From the NCBI RefSeq assembly GCF_000315625.1, contig NW_005434553.1, forward strand, positions 3,462-33,692: a DNA stretch of 30,231 nt. The letters run 5' to 3'. Each line of letters begins with the position of its first letter. Within the stretch, counting starts at the first letter, position 1. Both the position numbers and the translations under genes were made by a program. This stretch comes from Guillardia theta CCMP2712. Lineage: Eukaryota > Cryptophyceae > Pyrenomonadales > Geminigeraceae. Below are positions 10,503-20,174 of the stretch, piece after piece. A model generated the notes under the pieces. The model was not told where the DNA came from. It searched no databases and saw only the letters and a list, made by a program, of their open reading frames with translations.

Positions 10503-11189
10503 ATTCATCGAGGACACGGATGGGGTCTGAGGAGGAGGGTGGAAAAGTCGCTTGCTCGGGAGTTCGGAAGCAGGTTCCACCTGGAGATTTTCCCACTGAG
10601 TGCTGAACTGAGATGCGAGCTGATGAAGAAAACCAGGATTCTGATCGTCGTCGGAGGTTGTCTGGGCATCGACGAGGCGCAACGATGTCCGTCATCGGGG
10701 TACTGGGGAGAGGAGGTATACGAGGCGATGAGGTGCGGGGCGTTTGTGGTGCACAACTTCGTTCAAGGGATGGAGGAGCATTTCGACAACGGAACTCAGC
10801 TGATATTCTTTGATGGGGAGGACTTGAGGCATCTGAATATCATGGTGGATCACTATCTCAAGTCTGAGGAGGAGAGAGAGCAGATTCGAGTGAATGGACA
10901 GGAGCATGTTTTGATGTACCACACGCGCAAGGCGAGGTTGAGATTCTTGTTTGATCAAATCTTCCATTCTCAACATGGAGGCATTCAAGAAGATGATGAA
11001 TGTTTTGACAAATCGATGGGGGAGAGTGACTTTTGCAGAAACTTGCGCGAGGGGGGGGGGGCGGCCTCACTGAGTCACACTCGCCTCCCGAGTTTCGGAA
11101 GTTTCATCATCTTTCATCATCAGTGCTCAACGGTTTTCACTGAGTCACTCACTCACTGTCAGTCCCGCCAGCCTCATAGGCCGGGCTGA
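10503..11189 (+). CDS. Glycosyltransferase family 1-type C-terminal domain protein, 5' end lost in gap
   Basis: The frame is open from the first base after the gap. It carries a C-terminal glycosyltransferase segment of the Glyco_trans_1_2 type, also seen in CgeB-like proteins: SGYWGEEVYEAMRCGAFVV, then the acidic HFDNGTQLIFFDGEDL segment, LKSEEEREQIRVNGQ and the HTRKARLRFLFDQI helix. These make up the nucleotide-sugar-binding half of a GT-B enzyme. The first half is missing, and no start codon is assigned. The end is doubtful too: after about 11048 the frame runs through a G homopolymer (11051-11060) into repeat-like sequence and stops at 11187-11189, so the genuine C-terminus may be nearer 11050 or the frame may be disturbed there. 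The sugar and acceptor cannot be inferred. Confidence 0.7.
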   Translation: MHRGHGWGLRRRVEKSLAREFGSRFHLEIFPLSAELRCELMKKTRILIVVGGCLGIDEAQRCPSSGYWGEEVYEAMRCGAFVVHNFVQGMEEHFDNGTQLIFFDGEDLRHLNIMVDHYLKSEEEREQIRVNGQEHVLMYHTRKARLRFLFDQIFHSQHGGIQEDDECFDKSMGESDFCRNLREGGGAASLSHTRLPSFGSFIIFHHQCSTVFTESLTHCQSRQPHRPG

Positions 11190-11922
11190 GTCGGAGATTA
11201 CGGCCCGGTCAGTTCCTCCGAGTCAGCAAAGGCGTGACAGTGATCCGAAAATTTTTTTTTTCGAAAATAGGAGTTTAATTCGACCTTAGGACTGTCATAC
11301 TTGCTTGAAGAAAGCTTACACCCTGGTGAAAATCTGCTTTGATTCAATTGAGAAATCGATCACCTTGGGACCATGGGGTAATCAAACTCTTGGGTGAGGA
11401 AGTTTGCACCATGGCCGCCCCAGGGGTAAAGTCTGCCTTTACTACACGTCAGCCAGGATGAGTAATTTACTACACAGTCTCCCCTGATCTTCCTTTATAG
11501 AGGTTAGCGACTCGCCCGATCCCTCACGTCTCTCCCCGCCCTCCTGCTCCTGCTCCTTCTCTTCCTCCTGCTCTATCTCCACTCTTGCTGTCCCATCGTG
11601 TTCTGCTCCAACTTAGCTTGCTGCCTCCTACAGCCTGCTTGCTTCCTCCTGGCACATTCCATTAACTCGAGCTATTCCCCTATCCTCCCTGCACACTTTC
11701 GTAGGTTCTTGCTAGATCCGGATCCAAGGCTTGTCGCCGACCATAGACCAGATCGTTTTCAAAAGATCAAACTCTTCCCAACGCTCAATTTTCTCTGAGG
11801 GTCTCAACCCTCAAGTGGAACCAACCTGCTCTTCCTTCTGCGAGCGGCCTCTGCCAAAGAGCTCGCGTTCGGACTTGCACTGTGCGGCCACAATTCCTCA
11901 AAAATTTTCAACTTGTATAACC
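11190..11922. other. Spacer before the RWP-RK pair
   Basis: No gene is supported. It includes a T-run flanked by a short inverted repeat (about 11246-11266), a C/T-rich stretch at 11520-11600, and two copies of TTTACTACAC (near 11437 and 11470), whose reverse complement recurs near 13812 and 14140 on the far side of the RWP-RK pair. The frame of the plus RWP-RK gene is open back to 11731, so an upstream start cannot be excluded. Confidence 0.5.
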
Positions 11923-12360
11923 ATGCAATCTGCATATACTCCATCCTCCTCTGATTCCGACTCGGAGACCTCCAAGCACACAGCACAGGTCCTTCCACGC
12001 AAGTGCTTCCTCAAGGACTCCAAGGAGCGCGTGGGCGGTGCCGTCGTCCTGAGCCCCGCATCGCTATCGAAGCTGTTCCACATGCGGCAGCTGGACGCAG
12101 CGAAGCACCTTGGGATCTCGCTGACGTCACTCAAGAGCGCGTGCCGGCGCATCGGGCTTGATCGATGGCCCTACGAGAGGACGTACGAGCGCATGTCGGA
12201 GAGAGGATGCAGGAAGGGAAGCAGGAAGGGGAGGAAGGAGTCAGCGAGGGAATCGGGGAAGGAACTGGAAGAGACAAGAGGAGGGTACGGGGAGGCATAT
12301 TCTTTGTTCGACGAGGCCCTGGAGCATGTGGAATCTGGGATCTTCTCTTATGCTATGTGA
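11923..12360 (+). CDS. RWP-RK domain protein, left copy of an inverted pair
   Basis: A 145-residue protein from ATG 11923. RWP-RK proteins are DNA-binding regulators, in algae and plants often of nitrogen response or gamete development. The domain is clear: VVLSPASLSKLFHM, LDAAKHLGISLTSLKSACRR and IGLDRWPYERT. The signature ends RWPYER instead of the usual RWPYRK. A Ser/Asp-rich acidic N-terminus (SSSDSDSE) precedes it and an Arg/Lys/Glu/Gly-rich tail follows. Positions 11945-12333 are nearly identical to the opposite strand of 12714-13101. The homology stops just after GAGCATGTGGAA, so this copy ends with a different peptide (SGIFSYAM) and lacks the intron and last exon of its partner. It may be a truncated duplicate. 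Confidence 0.8.
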   Translation: MQSAYTPSSSDSDSETSKHTAQVLPRKCFLKDSKERVGGAVVLSPASLSKLFHMRQLDAAKHLGISLTSLKSACRRIGLDRWPYERTYERMSERGCRKGSRKGRKESARESGKELEETRGGYGEAYSLFDEALEHVESGIFSYAM

Positions 12361-13101
12361 AATCCCTTGTTTGTGTGGCCATCGCAAGTACTAGGTGTGC
12401 GTGTGTGTTTTTCTATATGGAGGAGCAAGTAAAGAGTGCAAGAATAAAAAGTTGTGAAATACACGATTTCATTCCAAGTCAAATATGTAGGCAAATCTAT
12501 TATACCAATACCCCTTTCGGCACCATTCATTCCGTCCTTTCCCATTCTCACTCTAATCTTTGCATGTGTCCACCGGTATCAGCGAGCAGTTTCACTCTGT
12601 ACAACATGAACCTTCTTTAAGAAAAATGTTTCAAGATAGCTCATCTTTCATTGCAAAGAACTGTTCAGCACATCCGCGTAGTTCAAGTATGTGTTCTTCT
12701 TCCTTGATACCCCTTCCACATGCTCCAGGGCCTCGTCGAACAAAGAATATGCCTCCCCGTACCCTCCTCTTGTCTCTTCCAGTTCCTTCCCCGATTCCCT
12801 CGCTGACTCCTTCCTCCCCTTCCTGCTGCCCTTCCTGCATCCTCTCTCCGACATGCGCTCGTACGTCCTCTCGTAGGGCCATCGATCAAGCCCGATGCGC
12901 CGGCACGCGCTCTTGAGTGACGTCAGCGAGATCCCAAGGTGCTTCGCTGCGTCCAGCTGCCGCATGTGGAACAGCTTCGATAGCGATGCGGGGCTCAGAA
13001 CGACGGCACCGCCCACACGCTCCTTGGAGTCCTTGAGGAAACGCTTGCGAGGAAGGACCTGCGCTGTGTGCTGGGAGGTCTCCGAGTCAGAATCGGAGGA
13101 A
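11945..13101. repeat. Inverted repeat with arms of about 389 bp holding the RWP-RK domains
   Basis: The left arm is about 11945-12333 and the right arm about 12714-13101, with a unique spacer of about 380 bp. The arms differ at only a handful of positions, several of them synonymous (for example CACAGCACAGG against CACAGCGCAGG). Tail-to-tail transcription of the arms could form long double-stranded RNA. Confidence 0.88.
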
Positions 13102-13181
13102 GACCAAGCGGAGGAATCGTTGTCGAAGAAGCTAGAGAAAGAAGTAATCGGAATGGACATCGCCATCTGCGCTACTTGCAT
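12631..13181 (-). CDS. RWP-RK domain protein, right copy of the inverted pair
   Basis: Two exons, 12711-13181 and 12631-12660, with a 50-nt GT-AG intron (12661-12710) carrying CTGAAC near its end, give 166 residues ending in FFAMKDELS. If the intron is retained, the frame continues to a stop at 12648. The RWP-RK domain matches the left copy residue for residue; the visible differences are K to Q and C to R upstream of the domain and a few synonymous sites. The N-terminus is longer (begins MQVAQMAMSIPITSFSSFF) and rich in Ser/Asp. A further in-frame ATG exists at 13259. The gene converges on its twin, with about 380 bp between the duplicated arms. This is probably the parental copy, because it has both a full N-terminus and a spliced end. 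Confidence 0.8.
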
Positions 13182-14219
13182 CGGTATCTGATTGCCACTA
13201 CAATCCGCTCCGAAGTAAGCAAGAATCAGCCAACAATAAGAGGTTGGGTCCAAGAACAAAGGATCAAGGTAGGAGGAGGATGTTGCTGTGACAAGGATGT
13301 AGAGGGAGCAGGTGGAAGAACAGCAGGAATGAGTGGTGCTGGTGTTGGGAAGCTCTGGTTTGGAGGAAGGGGGAGCGGCTGATTATGTAGGGAAGGCCGA
13401 GGGGGGACAAGCCCAATAGGAGGATGGTTGGCTGTTGTAAAGTTTCTGTGATGACAGCTGCGCTGTGGTAAATAACAATGTTTTCAGTGGTAAAGAGATG
13501 TTCGCCTTTTTTGCCGGTGTCATGCGGCCTGAAAGTAGCCAGAAGGTGGGTTGTAAACATGGGGTGTTGTGGAAAATGTCGTCAAGAGGTCGATGGGGAT
13601 CGACCAAGTCCAGACAGCCTTGTGAGGGTTGAAATTTCTTATACAAACATGCTATTGAAGAAGAGGGATGTGGGTACCTTAGACATAGTAAAGACCTCGG
13701 GGAATAATAGACCTTGGGTTTGAAGGCGCTCTGTTGCCACAATCTGAAGATTGAGAGGTATCGTGATGCAGTGAGATCCCGAGAATTTCGGTGGTAAGAA
13801 CCTCATGACTGTGTAGTAATTTAGGAGGCATATCACTTCCTCCGTCAGATCCTCCGCAATTGATGACCTCGTGATGACTTCCGATCAACAAAGGATGACG
13901 GCTTGATGACCCCCTGATGACCCCCTGATGACCCCATGATTACGCATGATGACCCGTGATGACCCGTGATGACACAATCATTACCCCTTCTTCCCCTGGG
14001 GAAGGACCCCTATCTACCATTTTACAACTGAGATACCAGATGATTACTGCCTGGTGTTTCAATGATGACAAGTCTGGTAGTAATCTGAGGAAAACATCGT
14101 TTGATGCTGACGACTCCGAGTGGTAATCATCTCTCGACCCTGTGTAGTAAAAACCATCTGGGGCCTCAAAAGGCAGACAAATTGCACCTGGCCTGCAAAA
14201 CATCACTGCCCTCAGAGGA
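13182..14219. other. Spacer with a TGATGACCCC short tandem repeat, no gene seen
   Basis: No exon chain with support on either strand. About 13904-13976 is an array of TGATGACCCC-like units that decays to TGATGACCCG. GTGTAGTAA words occur near 13812 and 14140. The promoter of the right RWP-RK gene may lie at 13182-13400. Confidence 0.5.
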
Positions 14220-14530
14220 TACCTAAAATATTTACTCAAGTGAGGACGGGCCGCCGGGCTCGCCGGGGGGATACACTGCCAGGCTGGCCTGGCCCGGCCG
14301 CACTGTTGAAGGCCCGCGGCCGGGCTGACTGGCACCCGGCCACTGTCGGAGTTCAACACTTCAAGTACTGAGTTGTTCAACGGTTGCCGCCGACCGTCGG
14401 TCGGACCGGCCGGGCGTCACGCCGTCTGGCAACTTTCAAGTACTGAGTTGTTCCGAAACGGTTGCCGCCCGCCGAGGCCCGCGGCACACTTGTTGAACTC
14501 GGAACTTCCGAAGTTCCGAGGAAGAAAAAT
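14220..14530. repeat. GC-rich repeat island 2 with direct repeat and TTCCGAAGTTCCG motif
   Basis: CCGG-rich sequence like islands 1 and 3. A direct repeat of about 37 bp occurs at about 14353-14390 and 14431-14470; its shared core is TTCAAGTACTGAGTTGTTC, followed by ACGGTTGCCGCC. CGGAACTTCCGAAGTTCCG, a near-perfect palindrome, lies near 14500. Related TTCCGAA words appear near 11094, 24530 and 24785, close to the other islands. Confidence 0.65.
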
Positions 14531-15008
14531 CCGGGCCGATGGTACCAGGTCAGATTATTCACGGTACTTTTTATGATCCTCGTACTCTTATTGTATTGGA
14601 TATGTAAAAGCGATAGTACAGGAAACTATACATTTCAGTGAAAATCTGTACAAATATTGTCTCAGGAATCTTTCGATCACGGTACAAAATAAAACTTATA
14701 CTATTGATATAAAAACACATCTCAAATATTAAAAAACACATCTCAAACTTCTTTTTGGGCTTCGTACCGGTCAGAGACGCATCGAAATGGTCCCCCTACC
14801 CCCTACAATCTACCCTTTGTCTTCTCTATACCCCCCGATGGTACCCTGTCTACCCACCCTTTCTGCATGCAATGACATGGCACCCACCACCAATTTCTTT
14901 TGTTTACTGATATCAACCACCCCTCACCCCCTCACCCCCTCACCACCCTTACTGACCTTCTAAGTCTGGGACGGGAGCGTCGGCCGGCAAGCTCCCCCCG
15001 CACAGCAA
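14531..15008. other. AT-rich then C-rich spacer upstream of the orphan ORF
   Basis: 14560-14760 is AT-rich with several poly-A/T tracts. 14785-14950 is rich in CTACCCC and CACCCC words resembling 25235-25265. It probably includes the promoter of the ORF at 15009. No separate gene is seen. Confidence 0.45.
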
Positions 15009-16267
15009 TGCCGCACGGACCTTTCTCTCTCCAACTCGCCCCCGGGGCCTTCATCGAGGAAGAGCTCGACATTTCCAAGCACATGTTGATCATCTCCACC
15101 CGTGATTACAACCATTGTATACATGTGCAGAACTCGGTTGATGCAGCCATCAACTGGAGTAATTCGACTCTCGCAACTCCTGCGCACCCGAAGATCTTCA
15201 CGAGCTTTGTGCAGGGCAACGATGAAGACAGACCTTCCGGTCATTCAGAGATGAGGGCCACCATCACACATGGGCTCGATCAGCTAGAAATCAATATGAC
15301 AGGAAACAGCATCAACGCAGCACCGCCTGCGCAATCCTCTTGGCTGGACTGGATAAACAGGCAGTCCATTCCGACTCCAGAACAGCTGACGATAGTCAGT
15401 GCCGACCTGAGTGACGGCTTCTTGAAAGAGGAAAATCTCAACCTCAGTGTTGAGGCGCAGGACAAGGACCCCATTTCATATGGGCTTGACGTCACCATCA
15501 AGCCAGGCATGTTGTCCAGCTTGAAACTGATCCAGTATCGCAGCATCGAAACCATGGGCAATGCCTATCTGCTTGCTATCTGCTGGTATGGGGCGAGGCT
15601 AATTGGGAACCAGCTCCAGTCTTTGAGCGATAGCATGGGGGAGGAAAGATGGACCATGTGTGAACTCGAAGGCAAACTCTTCAAGCTCACGGGAGTCTAT
15701 CCCATCATACAGAACTCTGATTCCAACCAACCTCCGAGCAAGCTCCAGATCAAACGTGCCTTTGATCGTATCACGTGGCTAGCCATGGCCATTCGCGCAT
15801 ACTGGACGAAGAAGGAGTTCAACAAAGACCAGGGGGATCTTAGCAATGTCATGTGCAACGCTATCCTGCAACTCGGCCTCAAGTCTGCTGTTTCTAAGGA
15901 GAAAGATGGAGCTTGCATCAACGACTTTGTCGGTTCAGTGATGCATCACAGCAACCCTGCCACTGGAGAGTGCCAATGGGAGTTGCATTTAGATTACAGC
16001 GACGAGGCAAAGAACAAGTACACCAGGATCCAGGATGGAGCAAGGGAGCGGTCTGCTGCTAAGAAGCGGACGAGGCAAGACAGTGGTCTGGATGGTGGAA
16101 GAGGTCAGTCGGCCAAGAAGAGGCGTCCTGCCGATGTCGAAGGTTCGCCAGCTCGCATTCGCCGCCCTTCGAAGCAAGTCCGAACAGCACTTTTGTCAGA
16201 GCTCTACCCACCACAACAGTATTTACAATACTACACTGATGGCCCTGCAACTACTCTGAAATACTGA
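15009..16267 (+). CDS. Intronless orphan protein, 419 residues, with basic nuclear-localisation-like tail
   Basis: A single uninterrupted frame, unusual in a window where most other genes are split. I prefer ATG 15009 (MPHGPFSLQLAPGAF) because the upstream in-frame part from 14900 is low-complexity Pro/Ser/Thr. I recognise no domain. The middle is a mixed-composition globular region (for example LLAICWYGARLIGNQLQSL and RITWLAMAIRAYWTKKEF). The last 90 residues are basic and contain AAKKRTRQ, SAKKRRPADV and RRPSKQVR, which resemble nuclear localisation signals. It lies just downstream of GC-rich island 2. Absence of introns and neighbouring repeats could indicate a retrocopy or a mobile-element-borne gene, but no transposase or polymerase motif is visible. 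Confidence 0.65.
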
Positions 16268-16594
16268 ACGATTGCTGCTGTCAATGAAGTGTGTGGTACT
16301 ATCTAACACCTAATTTGAAGTAGTTTGAAGACTTGATTTGCCATTTCGGTGGGCCATTCATCGTCAAGTAGTCATACAAGCAAATCATAAAGGAAACCCG
16401 TCTGTGTCAGGATGGCATGAAAAATTCACTAGGACAAGACCACATGCTTGTCATTCACTGCACATGGAATGTGGATGAAGGTTTCGTTTCAAAAAATCAC
16501 AGTCTGACAACGTGTTTCATTTCATTTCCGTATTGAGATCTGTCAACCGATCGCATCGTTCTCCTCTGGGAGATTCTTCACACACACCTCTTCC
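16268..16594. other. Spacer between convergent genes
   Basis: The orphan ORF and the small minus-strand gene end towards each other across about 330 bp. Nothing else is seen, and 3' untranslated regions of both are expected. Confidence 0.5.
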
Positions 16595-17014
16595 TCATCT
16601 ATCAAGGTGCTTCATCAACGTGTGAAGCCCGAAGCATGCTGGGTTGACTCCCTTCCTCAGTCGATCAAGAATCCCTGTCGGCCTGAGGTGCTCTGCTTCC
16701 AGCTCCTGCACAACATGCTTCGCTCTCTCTCCTACCTGGTCATTCTTTATCTTCATCCAGATCTCTTTACACTGCTCCCAGCATGGCGTCTTGATGGATG
16801 CCGCACAAGAACTCGCAACGAGGCTGTTGCTGGCACCTAGCAGGAGCGAGAGTCAAGGTGCAAAAGCCTCCTGAAGTCTCTTCTCACCCTCAAACATCTC
16901 GCGGAGAGCATGCTCTTCTTCTTCTGAGTTCCAGGCTCGATTCTTCTCCTCCTGCTTGAACTGCTCGTCCTTCCGCGCCACCTCCTCGAAGCTCCCTCCT
17001 TCCCCCACTGCCAT
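16595..17014 (-). CDS. Small two-exon protein of unknown function, 122 residues
   Basis: Exon 16888-17014 joins exon 16595-16836 across a 51-nt intron (16837-16887; GTGAGAA donor, CTTGACTC branch region, CTGCTAG acceptor) in phase 1. The first exon is Glu/Lys-rich and probably helical (EEVARKDEQFKQEEKNRAWN). The second contains KTPCWEQCKEIWMKI, AKHVVQELEAEHLRP and VNPACFGLHTLMKHLDR. A CWEQC pair and a C further on might be structural. I do not recognise the family. The frame is open to another ATG at 17125, so the N-terminus could be 37 residues longer. Codon choice in exon 2 is clearly protein-like. Confidence 0.65.
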
Positions 17015-17125
17015 GTGGCGCCGAACTTTGAAAGTTTGGCAATTGAATAAAACTTCAAAACTTTGCATGTAGTTTTGAATTCTGAAAACTTCGGGAAAAG
17101 AACGTGCAGACACCGTGCATACCAA

Positions 17126-18152
17126 CTAGGCAAACCATATGTATCATCGCCCACTCACGGCGACTCTTCGCGTCCTGCATCGCGGCAGCGCAGGTAATGG
17201 GAGGGCAAAGGGAGAGAGAGCAGAGAGCAGAGAGCAGCGAGCAGAGAGCAGCGAGCAGAGAGCAGCGAGCAGAGAGCAGAGAGCAGAGAGCAGAGAGCAG
17301 AGAGCATAGAGCAGAGAGCAGAGAGCAGAGAGCAGAGAGCAGAGAGCAGAGAGCAGAGAGCAGAGAGCAGAGAGCAGAGAGCAGAGAGCAGAGAGCAGAG
17401 GATGGAAAGATGTGAGAGATGGGGGGGGGGAGGGGAGAGAGAGAGGAGAGTGAAAACAAGCAGATGAACTTGAGTACTGAAGAAAGGGATGTTGAAGGTG
17501 TAAAGAGTAGAATAGAAATGATAAGGTCATGGAAGGAGATATTGAATGAGCTAGTCAAAACGTGGAGTGGTGATATATGGAAATAATTCGAGGCACATTC
17601 ATATATGAACATGGACGAGAGGATGGAGACTGTTAAAATGAAAAACTTTCAAGTCAGCACTAACCGTTGTTATGCAAAGAGCGATTTAGATGTGGAGCAG
17701 AATAAGATATTTTTTTAAACGATAATTCGATGTATAATGAGCATGTCCATTTGAAGAACTCAGGTTCAGAGTGTGACGTATCAGAGTCAGTGTTGAGGCA
17801 GCATTTGAAAGATCTGCTGATGTGAGATCCACAGACCTTTGTAGTAGATTTCAAATTGTCTGTGTTTCACAACTCCTTATTTTTTTTCTTTGATGCTGTG
17901 AAGCATTGTTTTGTGATTGCGTAGACTAAAGAAAAAATGATCACAAGTCTAAACCTGTGTGGACAGAGAGATAAAGTAAGAGAGGTCAGAGAGTGAGAGG
18001 AATATGGAGGTAACGACAGGAAATGAGAGTTGTTCAGTGAGACAAGCAGGGAAGGATAATGAGAGCGATAGTCTTTTTCCTGCGCAATGAACGATATGTG
18101 ACCACGTGTTCTCTTTGCTAATGTTTGGTTGCTATCGCACCACAGGGCAATC
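17126..18152. repeat. AT-rich spacer with a CAGAGAG minisatellite
   Basis: About 17219-17400 is a long array of the heptamer CAGAGAG (early units CAGCGAG), followed by purine-rich sequence to 17450. 17450-18150 is AT-rich. Reading frames through the array encode only Ser/Leu/Cys or Glu/Gln/Arg repeats. No gene is supported. It separates the divergent minus gene at 17014 from the plus gene at 18153. Confidence 0.8.
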
Positions 18153-20174
18153 ATGGTTTCCGTGAGCTATGGGACCATCTCCCGAGCCGCCCTGAAGCAG
18201 CTGCCCTATCAGTCCAAGACCCTCTCCCTGCGCAAGAAAGTTGTGCTGGGCCTCGCCGTCGTGGCCTGCGTCGCTGTTGGCGCGCTGATCTCTACCTCCC
18301 GCTCCTCATCCTCCACCTCCCTCATGGGAACATGGACGAAGCCGACGGGGATCGGGATTGACCGAGAGCCCTACTCGGCCCCGATGAACCTCTGGCTGTA
18401 CTGGGGCCGCATGACCAACAAGCGCTTCACCGGATCCGGGGAGCACGTGCGCCATGTGTTTCAGATGGGCACGATCGCAGGAGGGGAGTGGAGGGACCCC
18501 AAATTCCTGCGGTCGCTGGAGGGAGGGATGTTCAACAAGCTGTCGGGCATCTGCTGCAACGCGCTCCTCTTCCCCCCTATCGAGTGGGACTTCCTCGTGG
18601 TCAACCCCCAGAAGATCGTCGGGCAGAACATCCGGCAATTCGTGGCTAACGGCAATACCATGATTTTCACCGGGGGCATCCTCAGCCTCGAGTTTATCAA
18701 CCGCTACTTCAGCTATCAGCTTGAGCCTGCTGATGGCAACCTGGACCCGGGCCCCTTTGTCCGCCTCCCTCACTTCCAAGGTATTACTCCTCCCTCTCCC
18801 CCTTCCCGTCCTCCTCCCGTCCTCGTCTTCTCTTCTTTCCTTTCTCCTCCTTCTCCTTCTCCCTCTCGTCTGCTCGCCTCCTCTCAGTCTCCTCCCCTTC
18901 TTCTCGTCAGTCTCCTCCCCTTCCTCTCCTCCCACCTATCCCACACTGACAACCTTGCAGGCTTGACTCAGGAGCAGCATGACCTCCTGGTGAAGGGCTC
19001 CAAGGAGAACCTCCCCTCTCCTCGCACCCTCCCCCAGATCGGCATTGAGGTCACTTCGATCAAGAAGGACTCTCTCCCCTCTGGCACTTCCGTGATCTAC
19101 TCCTCCCCCTACAACTCCGCCGTCGTCGCCATCAAGTTCTGCATGGCAGAGAACCCGGCCAACGACCCAGCTGCCCCCCTTCCCCCCGTCAAGGTCCTGC
19201 CCCGCGACTGCCCCGTCACCGCGGCCCAGGGCAGACCCTGCTCGTGCGGCTTCATCTGCTACCTCGGGTACAACTGGCGTGACGCTTACCCGTCCCGGTG
19301 GGACACGGCGCTGAAGGGGATGGTGGACGTATGCTCGCAGGTGCCCCCAGAGAACAACTCTCCCTCCCTCCTCGCATCTCTCAACGACGGGCCCATGGCG
19401 GAGCCGGAGAAGTCGGAGAAGGAGGCGGAGGACTCGATCGCTGCGCAGGAGAGCATCATGAAGCAGAAGTTGCACCCTCAGGCTCTGAAGAACGAGGAGG
19501 AGAAGGAGCAGGAGAAGGTGAAGGAAGAGGAGAAGGTGAAGGAGAAAGAAGCTGAGGAGAAGGCTTCCAAGGAGGAGGAGGAGAAGGCTGAAGGTACAGA
19601 GGAGAAAGCTGTTGAGCGGCCGGACGAGGAGGATGAGAAGAGCGCAAAGCTAAAGATGTACCGGGAAGGTTAGTAACTTTCTCCCTCGCCTGCTCTACCT
19701 CTCCCATTCCTCCTCCCCTGCCCCCTTCCTCCTTTCCCTCCTCCCTGCGTCTCTCCCTCCCTCCGTTTCTTGCCTTTCCTACCTCCCCATCCTGTCTCCT
19801 TCTCTCCTCCTTACTTCACTTCACTTACCTGACGCTGCTCCTTACCTTGACCATCTGGTGCCGCTCACTCTTCCCCGCAGACCATAACCAGCGTGACGCT
19901 GAAGACGTGAGAGAGAGAAGAACATCCAACCGCGATGGGTAAGACAGCTCTGTTTGTTGTTGTTGTTGTTGATGATGATGATGATGATGCAATTCATGTG
20001 GAATGTGACGTCGATTCGAATGATGAAGGATGTGGTGATTGTGTTGTAACATAATGATGGTGATAGACGGTGATGGTGGTTGTAACGAAGATCGGCACGA
20101 TTGACCTTCTGATCTTCAGGTGTGGTCCCCTCTGCAAGCTTGAGAATCTCGTCGACAACTTAGAAGACAAGTAA
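18153..20174 (+). CDS. Single-pass membrane protein with Glu/Lys-rich coiled-coil tail, 482 residues
   Basis: Four exons, 18153-18780, 18961-19668, 19881-19938 and 20120-20174, join in frame (phases 1, 1, 2) to end LCKLENLVDNLEDK. ATG 18153 is the first methionine. Residues about 28-45 (KKVVLGLAVVACVAVGALI) form an N-terminal signal-anchor helix after a short basic tail, suggesting type II topology. The following domain has WDFLVVNPQ, IRQFVANGNTMIFTGG and, later, CSCGFICYLGYNWRDAYP. This pattern recalls ThuA/glutamine-amidotransferase-like folds, but that is a weak impression. The part before the third exon is highly charged (KEEEKVKEKEAEEK) and probably coiled coil. The first intron (18781-18960, 180 nt) is a multiple of three with no in-frame stop, so its retention would insert 60 Ser/Pro/Leu-rich residues. 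Confidence 0.75.

Noticed and set aside
10129-10695. Minus-strand frame across the N gap
   Set aside because: It is open only because the gap is read as unknown residues, and its flanks are GC-rich repeat and the antisense of the glycosyltransferase.
13904-13976. Possible CRISPR-like or satellite array
   Set aside because: Units are about 10 bp with no spacers; it is a simple short tandem repeat in a eukaryotic context.
17055-17612. Minus-strand frames of Leu-Cys-Ser-Leu-Leu repeats
   Set aside because: Direct translation of the CAGAGAG minisatellite.
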